Origin: Ignavigranum ruoffiae
Lineage (GTDB): Bacteria > Bacillota > Bacilli > Lactobacillales > Aerococcaceae
NCBI RefSeq assembly: GCF_900110675.1
Contig: NZ_FOEN01000006.1
Coordinates: 62,001 to 126,000 of the forward strand
DNA: 64,000 nt
Reading direction: 5' to 3'
The first letter of the stretch is position 1; each line of letters opens with the position of its first letter. Below the pieces are notes generated by a model that worked only from the letters and a program-made list of their open reading frames with translations, had not been told where the DNA came from and did not search any database. The translations under genes were made by a program, and so were the position numbers. This document shows positions 42,987-51,373 of the stretch, one piece after another.

Positions 42987-44291
42987 TTAGAAATTATAGG
43001 GATCTTGATCGGTATTGGGTTGAACTTGAGCACGTGCTTTCTGTTCATTAGAGATAGCCAATAATTTATTTCGTAATTCATTCTCCATTGAAGAAAGTTC
43101 TTGTTCAGCCAGACGACGTTGTTGACGACCAGTTTCCTGGATTTCCAAGGTTTCTTCAAGTGCACCGATTAGGTTAGCTTGGGTCTGTTTCAAGGTTTCT
43201 AAATCAATAATACCACGTTCAGCTTCACGAGCTACATCCACCGTAGATTGTTTAAGCATTTCTGAATTCTTCAATAGTAAATCATTCGTGGTATCAGAGA
43301 CCATACGCTGTGAAGAAGAAACTTGTTGTTGACGCAATAGGGCTAAGGCAATAGTAATTTGATTTTCCCAAAGGGGAATAGCAGTATGAACCGATACTTG
43401 AATTTTCTCTGCCAAGACTTGGTTAGTATTCTGGATTAAACGGATTTGAGGAGCTTGTTGGATGGTCATTTGCCGGGTAAGTCTTAAATCATGCGTCCGT
43501 TTATCCAAACGATCAAGAAATTGATTGAGATCATTGACTTTTTGGACATCCATTTGACTTTGACTGTTACGCGCTTCTTCGATGGCTTGCGGAATAATTG
43601 TTTCTTGTAATTCCTTCATCTTGACTTCGCCAGCAGCAATATAGATATTCAAAGCCTCGAAGTAGTCTTTGTTTTTTTGATAGAATTGCTCTAACATTAA
43701 ATTGTCGTTAAGCAGTTCATCTTTCTCCCGTTCTAATTTTATCGCGACCCGGTCAATCGAAGCACCGATTTTCTGATAGCGCATCTGGGTTTCGGAAATG
43801 GACTGGCGAACTTTACCAAAGAGTTTGCGGAAGATATTCGGTTCAGCTGTTAAGTCTTTCGGGTTAGTCGTTTGAAGTTGGCCCATCAATTCAGCAAGAC
43901 TATCACCAATTTCACCGGTATCCTTAAATTGAACATGTTGGAGGACCGAGCGAGAGAACTCACTTAATTTCTTCTGAGCATTAGCTCCATAAGCAATAAT
44001 GGCTGACATATTATCTTCATCAATCTGCTCGGCTAAAGCCAAAGCTTGTTTCTTTCGGTGTTGGGGGAGTCGATCAATTAAATGCTCATTGGAAACAGTT
44101 CTCTGAGCTAGAATTTCGGCTTGCGACAGATTTTGATTAAAGGATGGACTCTCCTTCTCAGCGGTATCAAAGGGATTCGCTAGTAAATCATCAATATCTC
44201 CTAAGGGATCTTGTTTCTGAATCATCTCTTCGAATAATTGATCATCCTTAGTGGTTGGCATGGTTTCTTGTTTGATTTCTTCCTTACTCAT
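42987..44291 (-). CDS. telA: TelA/YaaN family toxic anion resistance protein
   Basis: Cytoplasmic, mainly alpha-helical protein of 434 residues in the TelA (tellurite resistance) family. An acidic N-terminus is followed by long heptad-rich helices with family segments such as ANIFRKLFGKVRQSISETQMRY, EQFYQKNKDYFEALNIYI and IPLWENQITIALALLRQQ. The biochemical role is not known; members are linked to resistance to tellurite, nisin and cell-wall antibiotics. It overlaps the upstream gene by 8 nt and so is coupled to the XpaC-like protein, as in Bacillus xpaC-yaaN. Confidence 0.9.
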   Translation of the reverse strand: MSKEEIKQETMPTTKDDQLFEEMIQKQDPLGDIDDLLANPFDTAEKESPSFNQNLSQAEILAQRTVSNEHLIDRLPQHRKKQALALAEQIDEDNMSAIIAYGANAQKKLSEFSRSVLQHVQFKDTGEIGDSLAELMGQLQTTNPKDLTAEPNIFRKLFGKVRQSISETQMRYQKIGASIDRVAIKLEREKDELLNDNLMLEQFYQKNKDYFEALNIYIAAGEVKMKELQETIIPQAIEEARNSQSQMDVQKVNDLNQFLDRLDKRTHDLRLTRQMTIQQAPQIRLIQNTNQVLAEKIQVSVHTAIPLWENQITIALALLRQQQVSSSQRMVSDTTNDLLLKNSEMLKQSTVDVAREAERGIIDLETLKQTQANLIGALEETLEIQETGRQQRRLAEQELSSMENELRNKLLAISNEQKARAQVQPNTDQDPYNF

Positions 44292-45414
44292 TCATTTCTC
44301 CTCCTGAATCTGTTTCTTGCTCATCTTGAATTAACTGATCGAGTAAATCATCGACGGATTGATCAAGGTTCTCTTGATGTTGGCGCCGTTCGATATTCCG
44401 GTGGGCGAGTTTAATTTCATCATTCAATTCATTAAAGGTATCTTGATGGAATAGAATATATTCATCAGTGATTTGCTGGCAGACTTGGTCGATTGTTAAG
44501 GCTGTCTTATCCAGAATTTGATAAGTTTGTTTATTTTTGGCGATATGTTGGTTAATTTCATTGTATTTAGCAATCAAATCCTGCAGAGAAGGCAAGAATT
44601 TGTAGAGAAATTGACTGGCATCGCTTAACCGCTTAGGCTGATTGACAATATCTTTAAAGAAAGACTGGCTGACTCGAATGGTATTATGTCGGGTTTCAAT
44701 GGCTCGTAATTTAGCGGTTTGGGGAAATTCTTGAGTGATTGATTGAATTTGACTTTTGGCTTGAGCCATTTGCTCACGGAAATATTCAATTTCTTGGTTA
44801 TCCAGACCTTGGGCTAGGTAATGTTCTTTCATATCTTTTGAAGTTTTGTGAATTTTCTGCTGATGTTTGCTAAAGAGTCCAGATTTATTCGCTGTATGAC
44901 GTCTTTTTTTGGCCAAGAGATAGACTATTTTGCTTCCCACGAAGAGACAAAGGGCACAGATTAAACCAATGGCCAAAGCTATCAACGTCGAGCTAATAAT
45001 CAAGATAAAATAGGGTTCTTCATAAAAATCATAATAATAATGATCTTGGGCGATGAAACTCATCATGAATGTCATCATCAGAATACTTATCCCATAATTT
45101 AACAGGGTAAACATCGTTTGTTTCTTCTGAGCGAAAAGGCCAAAGACAAAAGTGAGACCACCGGTGGCTAAAAATAAGCCAATGATGTTAGCCGTTAGAT
45201 ATCTGATTAAAGGAAAAACCCAAAAACCAATAAAGGAAAAGAAAATCGTTGAAATAAAACTTAATGCTAATATAATCAGACTAGGTTTCAAAAAGAAATG
45301 TCTGAAAAGTCCTTTGAAATCGATGGCACCCGATTGCGTCCATTGTATATAAATTCGATTCAAAAAAAGACAAGCTATAATAAGTAAGGGAAGTTGGTTG
45401 ATTAAGAAAATCAT
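44284..45414 (-). CDS. xpaC: XpaC-like membrane protein (5-bromo-4-chloroindolyl phosphate hydrolysis family)
   Basis: Protein of 376 residues. The N-terminal ~170 residues hold four to five hydrophobic helices, and the remaining part is a soluble helical domain (QAKSQIQSITQEFP, KFLPSLQDLIAKYNEI, YILFHQDTFNELNDEI). The family was named for indolyl-phosphate hydrolysis in Bacillus; the true substrate is unknown. It is always found next to telA, which is the best support. It probably forms a membrane partner for TelA. The product ends eight nt inside telA. Confidence 0.82.
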   Translation of the reverse strand: MIFLINQLPLLIIACLFLNRIYIQWTQSGAIDFKGLFRHFFLKPSLIILALSFISTIFFSFIGFWVFPLIRYLTANIIGLFLATGGLTFVFGLFAQKKQTMFTLLNYGISILMMTFMMSFIAQDHYYYDFYEEPYFILIISSTLIALAIGLICALCLFVGSKIVYLLAKKRRHTANKSGLFSKHQQKIHKTSKDMKEHYLAQGLDNQEIEYFREQMAQAKSQIQSITQEFPQTAKLRAIETRHNTIRVSQSFFKDIVNQPKRLSDASQFLYKFLPSLQDLIAKYNEINQHIAKNKQTYQILDKTALTIDQVCQQITDEYILFHQDTFNELNDEIKLAHRNIERRQHQENLDQSVDDLLDQLIQDEQETDSGGEMNE

Positions 45415-45569
45415 GGCTATCCTCCTTGGACTGAAAAAAGTCTAATAATATTCTATGTATTTCCTTAGCTTCATAGTATCATGAATATGTGGAAATTAAT
45501 CAGACCCAAGACCTATGTTCTCTAAAGATAAGGAAAAAACAATTTATGATAGCGGAAAGGAGTCCTTTG

Positions 45570-46163
45570 ATGAAAACCAATCCAGCCTATATTAAATTCT
45601 TACAAGATCCGCGCTTAAGAAGTCAGCGAACGATCTATGATGGTAAAATATTTCAAGTTCATGCCAACCAAATTGAAATCGAACCTGGTGTGGAGGTTCA
45701 ACGTGATCTGATTCATCATTTGCCAGCAGTTGCTATTTTAGCCACAACGGCTGAGAACCAAGTCATTCTGGTTAAACAGTATCGGCCGGCTACTGCCGGG
45801 AAATTATTAGAAATCCCAGCGGGTCTCCTAGACATTGTAAACGGACAGTTGGAAGAACCCCTGCAAGCAGCCAAGCGTGAACTTGAAGAAGAAACAAATT
45901 ATCGAAGTGAAGATTGGCAAACTTTAGGTTCTTTTTGGGTGTCACCCGGATTTACTGATGAAGTGATTCATTTATTTTGGGCCAAGCAGGCTTATCTGGT
46001 AGATTCAGAATTAGAGCAAGATGACTATGAGAATGTGACTACCTCTTTGTCTACTCAAGAAGCGGTGTCATCTTGGTTACGTCAACAAGAAGCGGTCGAT
46101 TTGAAGACACGCTATGCGCTTGAAATTTGGTTAAAGCAAGGAGAAGATCATGAAACTCTTTAA
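45570..46163 (+). CDS. nudF: Nudix hydrolase, ADP-ribose pyrophosphatase type
   Basis: Hydrolyses ADP-ribose and similar nucleoside diphosphates to AMP and a sugar phosphate. The Nudix box reads GLLDIVNGQLEEPLQAAKRELEEETNY, and VKQYRPATAGKLLEIPAG is the usual ADP-ribose pyrophosphatase segment before it. The ATG at 45570 is chosen because AAAGGAG (45556-45562) is 7 nt upstream; the longer frame to 45489 adds unrelated residues. At 197 residues it is normal. It overlaps the next gene by 14 nt. The order nudF, small membrane protein, mtnN is kept in streptococci and other Lactobacillales. Confidence 0.9.
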   Translation: MKTNPAYIKFLQDPRLRSQRTIYDGKIFQVHANQIEIEPGVEVQRDLIHHLPAVAILATTAENQVILVKQYRPATAGKLLEIPAGLLDIVNGQLEEPLQAAKRELEEETNYRSEDWQTLGSFWVSPGFTDEVIHLFWAKQAYLVDSELEQDDYENVTTSLSTQEAVSSWLRQQEAVDLKTRYALEIWLKQGEDHETL

Positions 46164-46659
46164 ACGATTAAGAAATAAGACAGCTAGAGAGGAAGAGCGT
46201 CAGTCTAATTTTTCTGACCTGAATCCAAATTCCTTGGAGAGGGATCCTTATTCTGCCCAGGATAATCAATTAGATGAGGATTACTATGAATGGATTCAAG
46301 ATGATATGGCCGAGGGTCAAGAAAAGTATCAGGATTTCGGTCGCCAAGAGTTAATATCTTCAAGACAAGATTGGCCGGATGAAGTACACCAATGGGATGA
46401 TGCAGACTTAGACCAAGCTAAATGGAATTCAGAAGGCCAGACAATTCAAGAATCCGAAGCTTATGATGCCTATAATGAAACGAATCAAGAACTCTGGCCA
46501 GAGGGCAGTGCAGGTCCATCTCGTCTTGATAAATATGATTCTCAGCAGATGGGGCACCGGGCTAAGTATTCAGCTAAGATTGACCGCTTTCTAAATAACG
46601 GAATTATCATCGTCGGCATATTGTTGCTAGCAGTTCTGTTAATAGCATTTCTAGTCTAA
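46150..46659 (+). CDS. Tail-anchored acidic protein of unknown function
   Basis: I do not recognise a domain. The 169 residues are highly acidic and Gln-, Asp- and Tyr-rich up to residue 146, with low-complexity character (DDMAEGQEKYQDFG, WDDADLDQAKWNSE). The C-terminal 23 residues form a single hydrophobic helix (FLNNGIIIVGILLLAVLLIA) that ends the chain. It resembles a tail-anchored protein with a disordered cytoplasmic domain. It overlaps nudF by 14 nt and is 12 nt before mtnN. Streptococci have a hypothetical membrane protein in the same place, so the gene looks conserved by position. Confidence 0.8.
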   Translation: MKLFKRLRNKTAREEERQSNFSDLNPNSLERDPYSAQDNQLDEDYYEWIQDDMAEGQEKYQDFGRQELISSRQDWPDEVHQWDDADLDQAKWNSEGQTIQESEAYDAYNETNQELWPEGSAGPSRLDKYDSQQMGHRAKYSAKIDRFLNNGIIIVGILLLAVLLIAFLV

Positions 46660-46671
46660 AAGGAGGAAAAG

Positions 46672-47361
46672 ATGAAGTACGGAATTATCGGCGCCATGGA
46701 AGAAGAAATTTCATTGCTGAAAGAACGCTTAAGTAAAATAGAAATGATTCAGGTGGCCAATTTTGAAATTGTGACAGGTTACCTCGGCAAACATCAAATT
46801 TATTTAATGAAGTCAGGCATTGGTAAAGTCAATGCTACTATTTCGACAACTTTGCTTATTCAGCATTGTCAGCCTGATGTCATTATCAACACCGGCTCAG
46901 CAGGGGCTCTGGACCCTGGTTTGAAGGTGGGCGATATTGTGATTGGCCAGGCCTTTCGTTATCACGATGTCGATGTGACTAGCTTTGGCTATCAGCTAGG
47001 TCAGATGGCTGGTATGCCAGCGGAATATTTCCCTGATAGTGTCTGGGTTCGGTCCGCTCAAACTCAAGCCCGTCTGTTAAATAAAGAACCGGTCATCTGT
47101 ACGATTGTATCGGGCGACCAATTTATTGGCAATCAAGCTGGACGTGAGAAAATCCGCCAGAATTTTCCCCGGGCGCGGGCTTGTGAGATGGAATCCACAG
47201 CCATTGCCCAAACTTGTAGTATTTTCAACGTACCTTTTGTCATTATTCGGGCAATTTCAGACCAAGCTGATGGATCGGCTTCAATCGATTTCGATCAATT
47301 CATTATCGAAGCCGGACGCACTGCAGCCAGTTTGGTCGAAGCCATGATTATGGCAAGTTAA
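46672..47361 (+). CDS. mtnN: 5'-methylthioadenosine/S-adenosylhomocysteine nucleosidase
   Basis: Cleaves MTA and SAH to adenine and the thioribose sugars, detoxifying by-products of SAM reactions and feeding AI-2 synthesis via LuxS. It starts YGIIGAMEEEISLLKERL (catalytic Glu), with SGIGKVNATIST and NTGSAGALDPGLKVGDIVIG. The purine-binding CEMESTAIAQ and catalytic RAISDQAD lie near the end. The 229 residues are typical. AAGGAGG precedes the start. Confidence 0.97.
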   Translation: MKYGIIGAMEEEISLLKERLSKIEMIQVANFEIVTGYLGKHQIYLMKSGIGKVNATISTTLLIQHCQPDVIINTGSAGALDPGLKVGDIVIGQAFRYHDVDVTSFGYQLGQMAGMPAEYFPDSVWVRSAQTQARLLNKEPVICTIVSGDQFIGNQAGREKIRQNFPRARACEMESTAIAQTCSIFNVPFVIIRAISDQADGSASIDFDQFIIEAGRTAASLVEAMIMAS

Positions 47362-47412
47362 TGATTGATGTGTTTGAAAGTTGACTTTAACTGAATAAAT
47401 TTAATTTAGTCC

Positions 47413-47441
47413 TTGCGTCTGGTCCGAGCTTATGTTATATT
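47413..47441 (+). promoter_or_regulatory. Promoter of rpsD
   Basis: TTGCGT (47413-47418), 17-bp spacer, TATATT (47436-47441). Transcription would start near 47448, giving a leader of ~160 nt. Confidence 0.7.
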
Positions 47442-47447
47442 ATCCTT

Positions 47448-47611
47448 TGTGTAAAATAATGCAGCGTAAAAAAAGAAAGCGCGTCAACAGTTGACAACCA
47501 AAAGGGATATCAGTAACTGCGGCTGCAAGGGTGAAAGTATCGTGGCAACTGCACGCATTCGGTTTTTTATCAATTATTTTACTCCAAATCAAATCATGGA
47601 GGAATAATATT
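47448..47611 (+). promoter_or_regulatory. Structured 5' leader of rpsD, probable S4 autoregulatory leader
   Basis: A ~160-nt untranslated leader contains the perfect hairpin GTCAA-ca-GTTGAC (around 47487) and several GC-rich helices (CTGCGGCTGCAAGGG; GGCAACTGCACGCAT). Firmicute rpsD mRNAs carry a long leader that ribosomal protein S4 binds to repress its own translation. Size and position fit; I did not match it to the family base by base. Confidence 0.55.
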
Positions 47612-48217
47612 ATGTCAAGATATACTGGACCATCATGGAAAAGATCTCGTCGATTAGGTATTTCATTAACTGAATCTGGAAAGGAATTGGCTAAACGTCC
47701 TTTCCCACCAGGACAACATGGTAATGCACGCCACAAATTATCGGAATATGGTATGCAATTGCAAGAAAAACAAAAATTACGTTTTATGTATGGATTAAAT
47801 GAACGTCAATTTGCTACTTTATTCAAGAAAGCTGGCAAAATGGAAGGTAAGCACGGTGAAAACTTCATGCGCCTTCTAGAGACTCGTTTAGATAACTTAG
47901 TGTTCCGCTTAGGTTTTGCCGCTACTCGCCGTCAAGCCCGTCAAATGGTTAACCACGGTCATATTTTAGTGGATGGCAAACGAGTTGATATCCCATCATA
48001 CTTGGTTCAACCGGAACAAGTCATCTCAATTCGTGAAAAATCACAAGATTTAGCAATGATTAAAGAAAATCTTGAGAACTTGGTATCTCGTTTAGACTTC
48101 GTATCATATGATGAAGCGAGCAAATCTGGTAAGATGACTCGTTTACCAGAACGAAGCGAACTTAATGCCGAAGTTGATGAAGCCCTTGTCGTAGAATACT
48201 ACAACAAATTAGGTTAA
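47612..48217 (+). CDS. rpsD: 30S ribosomal protein S4
   Basis: Primary 16S rRNA-binding protein that nucleates the 30S body. It begins [18 protein letters not shown] and has the conserved [51 protein letters not shown] (S4 domain) and the C-terminal segment. The ATG at 47612 follows GGAGGA (47598-47603); the frame stays open upstream through the leader, but that part is not S4-like. The 201 residues match. The gene is monocistronic, as in Bacillus, and has its own terminator. Confidence 0.98.
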   Translation: MSRYTGPSWKRSRRLGISLTESGKELAKRPFPPGQHGNARHKLSEYGMQLQEKQKLRFMYGLNERQFATLFKKAGKMEGKHGENFMRLLETRLDNLVFRLGFAATRRQARQMVNHGHILVDGKRVDIPSYLVQPEQVISIREKSQDLAMIKENLENLVSRLDFVSYDEASKSGKMTRLPERSELNAEVDEALVVEYYNKLG

Positions 48218-48234
48218 TCATAAAGTATCTTAGG

Positions 48235-48272
48235 CAGGTAGGAATCGTTGATTCTTACCTGTTTTCTTTTTT
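48235..48272 (+). terminator. Terminator after rpsD
   Basis: CAGGTAGGAATC (48235-48246) pairs with GATTCTTACCTG (48250-48261, including one G-T pair), then TTTTCTTTTTT. Confidence 0.85.
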
Positions 48273-48338
48273 GAATGGCTATGTTTTGTCGAAATAAGTT
48301 GACAGAGGCATTTTTGCCTTTAAATAAGGGTAATTGAA

Positions 48339-48347
48339 TGATATAAT
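48339..48347 (+). promoter_or_regulatory. Extended -10 promoter of ezrA
   Basis: TGaTATAAT (48339-48347) lies ~65 bp upstream of ezrA; a good -35 is not visible at the usual distance. Confidence 0.55.
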
Positions 48348-48412
48348 TTAGGATGATAATCCATACTCATAAACCACATGGGATAGGCAATTGATAGTAG
48401 AGGAGCGGAAAC

Positions 48413-50134
48413 ATGTCACTAACATTTACCGATATATTATTTATCTTAGTGATTTTATTCGTTGTAGTTCTCGGCATTATATATTATTTAAAAACACAAC
48501 GGAACAAAGAAATTACTGAATTAGAAGAACGTAAAGAAGCCATGATGAGTGTCTCTGTGGCAGATCAGCTTTTCACCCTCAAGAATATGGATCTTGCTGG
48601 TCAAACCAAACGTAAGTATGAAAGTTTGGTGGCTTCTTGGCAAACGATGACTAATTTCAAATTTACTGAGATTGAAGCTGCCTTGGTAGGCGCAGAGCAA
48701 TATACCGAGCAGATGAATCTTGGTCGAGCTAAGAGAGCCCTAGATGAGGCTCGCGAAATGCTCGATGAAACAGAAAGCGCGGTCTACGAGCTTCATGAAG
48801 AGCTGACTGCCTTACTCGAACTACCAGAAACCAACCATGAACGTCATGAAGGTTTCTTAGATCGATACAATAAAGCACGTAAGAATGTGATGAACCATAG
48901 TTTTGATTATGGACCAGCTATTGAAACATTGGAGAAAAACTTACAATATATGGAACTCAACTTCACTCGTTATAATGAAGTGACCACGGAAGGGGACCAT
49001 ATCGAAGCCGAAGCCATGTTGGATCAAATTGAAACAGAAATTTCGACTTTAGAAGACATTTTGGAAAAAATACCGAAAATGTACGAAAAGATTAAAGATG
49101 ATTACGAAGATGCCTTAGATGATTTAAAAGATGGCTATCAACAAATGCTAGACCAACATTTCAACTTTGAGAATCATCATGTCATCGAAGATATTGACGA
49201 AATTCGTGAGAAATTAAATGAAGCCAAATCAGAAATAAAGAATGCCGATTTAGCCGATGCCCAAATCCTGATGGATAAATCTCAACGTGAAATCAATGCT
49301 TTGTATGAATACTTAGAGTCAGAAATTCAGGCCAAGGACTATGTGAATAAACATTTGAACCAACTTAAAGCACAGATTGAAGCTGTGATGGAACACAATC
49401 GTTATGCAGGCATCGAGGTGGATCGTATCGCTCAATCTTACTTATTACATGAGAATGAAGTGGATCAAATCAATGAACTCACCGATCAAATTTCTGCCGA
49501 GCATCGCAAGTATATAGACCTAGATAATTCACTGGTTGAAAGAGATGCCGTTTATTCCAATGTCGCTGAAATGATCCGCAAAATTGGTCAAAGACTTAGC
49601 GACATTGATGAAAAACAACAAGCCATTATCGCCCGTCTAGGAGAATTAAATAAACGCGAGAAAGAAGCTAAATCTAATCTCGATTTATATGAGCTGGATA
49701 TGCGTAATATGAAGCGCCGACTTGAAAAGCAACACCTGCCTGGTTTACCAGAATCGTACTATAGTAAATTCTATAATGTGACAGACCAAATTGAATTTCT
49801 CTCTCAGCAGTTGAATCGGGTTCGAATTGATATGAATGAGATTGAACAGATTGCTGACAAATTAGAGAACGATCTGAGCGAGTTGGAAGAAACGACTGAG
49901 CAAATTGTCGATGCTTCTGCTCTTACGGAATACATGATTCAACATTCCAATCGTTTCCGCTATGATGTGCCGGAAATGGATCGGGCCATTCGTGATGCTG
50001 AACATTATTTCTATGATGAATTTAGATATCCAGAAGCTTTAAATGTAATTGAGAAAGTTCTTCGGCGGGTGGATCCAGATGGACCAACTCAAGTCCGTCG
50101 CATGTATCACCAAGAGAAACAAAGCCGTCTGTAG
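48413..50134 (+). CDS. ezrA: Septation ring formation regulator EzrA
   Basis: Membrane-bound spectrin-like protein that regulates Z-ring number and links FtsZ to peptidoglycan machinery. The N-terminal helix (residues 6-26, FTDILFILVILFVVVLGIIYY) anchors a ~540-residue cytoplasmic coiled-coil array. Near the N-terminus, SVSVADQLFTLKNMDLAGQTKRKYESLVASW is the conserved EzrA segment. The 573 residues are normal. The three genes ezrA, nifZ and thiI follow each other in Bacillus as well. SD GAGGAGCGG is just before the ATG. Confidence 0.96.
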   Translation: MSLTFTDILFILVILFVVVLGIIYYLKTQRNKEITELEERKEAMMSVSVADQLFTLKNMDLAGQTKRKYESLVASWQTMTNFKFTEIEAALVGAEQYTEQMNLGRAKRALDEAREMLDETESAVYELHEELTALLELPETNHERHEGFLDRYNKARKNVMNHSFDYGPAIETLEKNLQYMELNFTRYNEVTTEGDHIEAEAMLDQIETEISTLEDILEKIPKMYEKIKDDYEDALDDLKDGYQQMLDQHFNFENHHVIEDIDEIREKLNEAKSEIKNADLADAQILMDKSQREINALYEYLESEIQAKDYVNKHLNQLKAQIEAVMEHNRYAGIEVDRIAQSYLLHENEVDQINELTDQISAEHRKYIDLDNSLVERDAVYSNVAEMIRKIGQRLSDIDEKQQAIIARLGELNKREKEAKSNLDLYELDMRNMKRRLEKQHLPGLPESYYSKFYNVTDQIEFLSQQLNRVRIDMNEIEQIADKLENDLSELEETTEQIVDASALTEYMIQHSNRFRYDVPEMDRAIRDAEHYFYDEFRYPEALNVIEKVLRRVDPDGPTQVRRMYHQEKQSRL

Positions 50135-50218
50135 ATTTAACCGAAAAACGGATCGTAGGTCATCGACTTATGATTCGTTTTATTCTTTTTGATTGTTAAT
50201 TTGATAAGGGGGAACTCT

Positions 50219-51361
50219 ATGTATTATTTTGATAATAGCGCCACCACCCAACCCTTAGAGGAAGTCTTGACGACTTATCAAAAGGTGGCTGAAAGATATT
50301 TCGCCAATCCTTCCAGTGCCCATCGTTTAGGTGAAGAGGCCAAGGCTTTATTAAATCAAGCCCGGCAACAAATTGCGGATATTTTGGCTTTTAAGGAAGA
50401 TGAGATTTACTTCACTGCTTCGGGAAGTGAGGCCAATAATTGGTTCTTAAGAGCGGTAGTGCCGGCTTTGAAAGAGCGCCGTTCGAAGAATCAAGCCAAA
50501 GTCTTAATATCGGCGATAGAACACCCTTCGATGTTGAGACAACTGGATATCTTATCGAATTTTGCTTGTCAATTCGAACTCATTCCAGTCGATGACCAAG
50601 GCCAAATTGACTTAATCGCTTTGGAAGAGGCTTTGAAAGACGAGCATGTACTAGCGGTGTCGACAATGGCAGTCAATAATGAAGTAGGTAGTCGACAGCC
50701 TTTAACCAAGATTGGTCAAATATTGAATAAATATCCACAAATCATCTGGCATGTTGATGCAGTTCAAGCCGTAACAGCTTGCCTGAATGATTTACACCAT
50801 CCAAGAATTGATTGCTTGTCTTTATCCAGTCATAAATTCTATGCTGTTCGTGGGGTAGGTATCTTTGCTAAGAGACAACGGGTGGCCTCTCAACCGATGA
50901 TTTATGGAGGTGGCCAAGAAAGATCACTGCGTTCTGGTACCGAGAATTTAGCGGGGATTGTAGCTACGGCTAAAGCTTTGCGCTTGGCGGCAGAACGGCA
51001 ACATCAAACGCAAGCAAAGTTGAGCAACTTTCGCCAACAAATAATTGAACAATTCGAAACGTGTGGCTGGCACGTTTTTGCTAAAGAGCAAGCTAGTCCG
51101 CATATCATCTGTGCGGCTCTGCCACCGATTCCTGGTGAAGTGCTTCTCCATGCCTTTGAACAGGCTGATATATTTATTTCAACAACCAGTGCCTGTTCCA
51201 GTCGCCAACACCGAGCCCACGCCAGTTTAACGGCAATGGGAGTACCGGCTGAGATTTCGAATTCCGCTGTTCGACTGAGTATGTCACAATATACCACTGA
51301 AGACGAACTGAACTATGTACTTGGCCAAATACCTAAGATTAGTCAAGCATTCCAAGCCTAG
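50219..51361 (+). CDS. nifZ: Cysteine desulfurase, NifZ/IscS type
   Basis: PLP enzyme that takes sulfur from cysteine to form a persulfide, handed here to ThiI. It starts MYYFDNSATTQPLEEVLTTYQK and has the PLP Lys in LSLSSHKFYAVRGVG, HVDAVQAV, and the active-site Cys in SACSSRQ. The start is the ATG at 50219 after AAGGGGG. The 380 residues match the desulfurase dedicated to tRNA thiolation in Bacillus. It is 12 nt upstream of thiI. Confidence 0.93.
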   Translation: MYYFDNSATTQPLEEVLTTYQKVAERYFANPSSAHRLGEEAKALLNQARQQIADILAFKEDEIYFTASGSEANNWFLRAVVPALKERRSKNQAKVLISAIEHPSMLRQLDILSNFACQFELIPVDDQGQIDLIALEEALKDEHVLAVSTMAVNNEVGSRQPLTKIGQILNKYPQIIWHVDAVQAVTACLNDLHHPRIDCLSLSSHKFYAVRGVGIFAKRQRVASQPMIYGGGQERSLRSGTENLAGIVATAKALRLAAERQHQTQAKLSNFRQQIIEQFETCGWHVFAKEQASPHIICAALPPIPGEVLLHAFEQADIFISTTSACSSRQHRAHASLTAMGVPAEISNSAVRLSMSQYTTEDELNYVLGQIPKISQAFQA

Positions 51362-51373
51362 AAAGGATGTCCT

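Noticed and set aside
47531-47611. N-terminal extension of rpsD starting at 47531
   Set aside because: The extra residues are not S4-like and the SD sits right before 47612.
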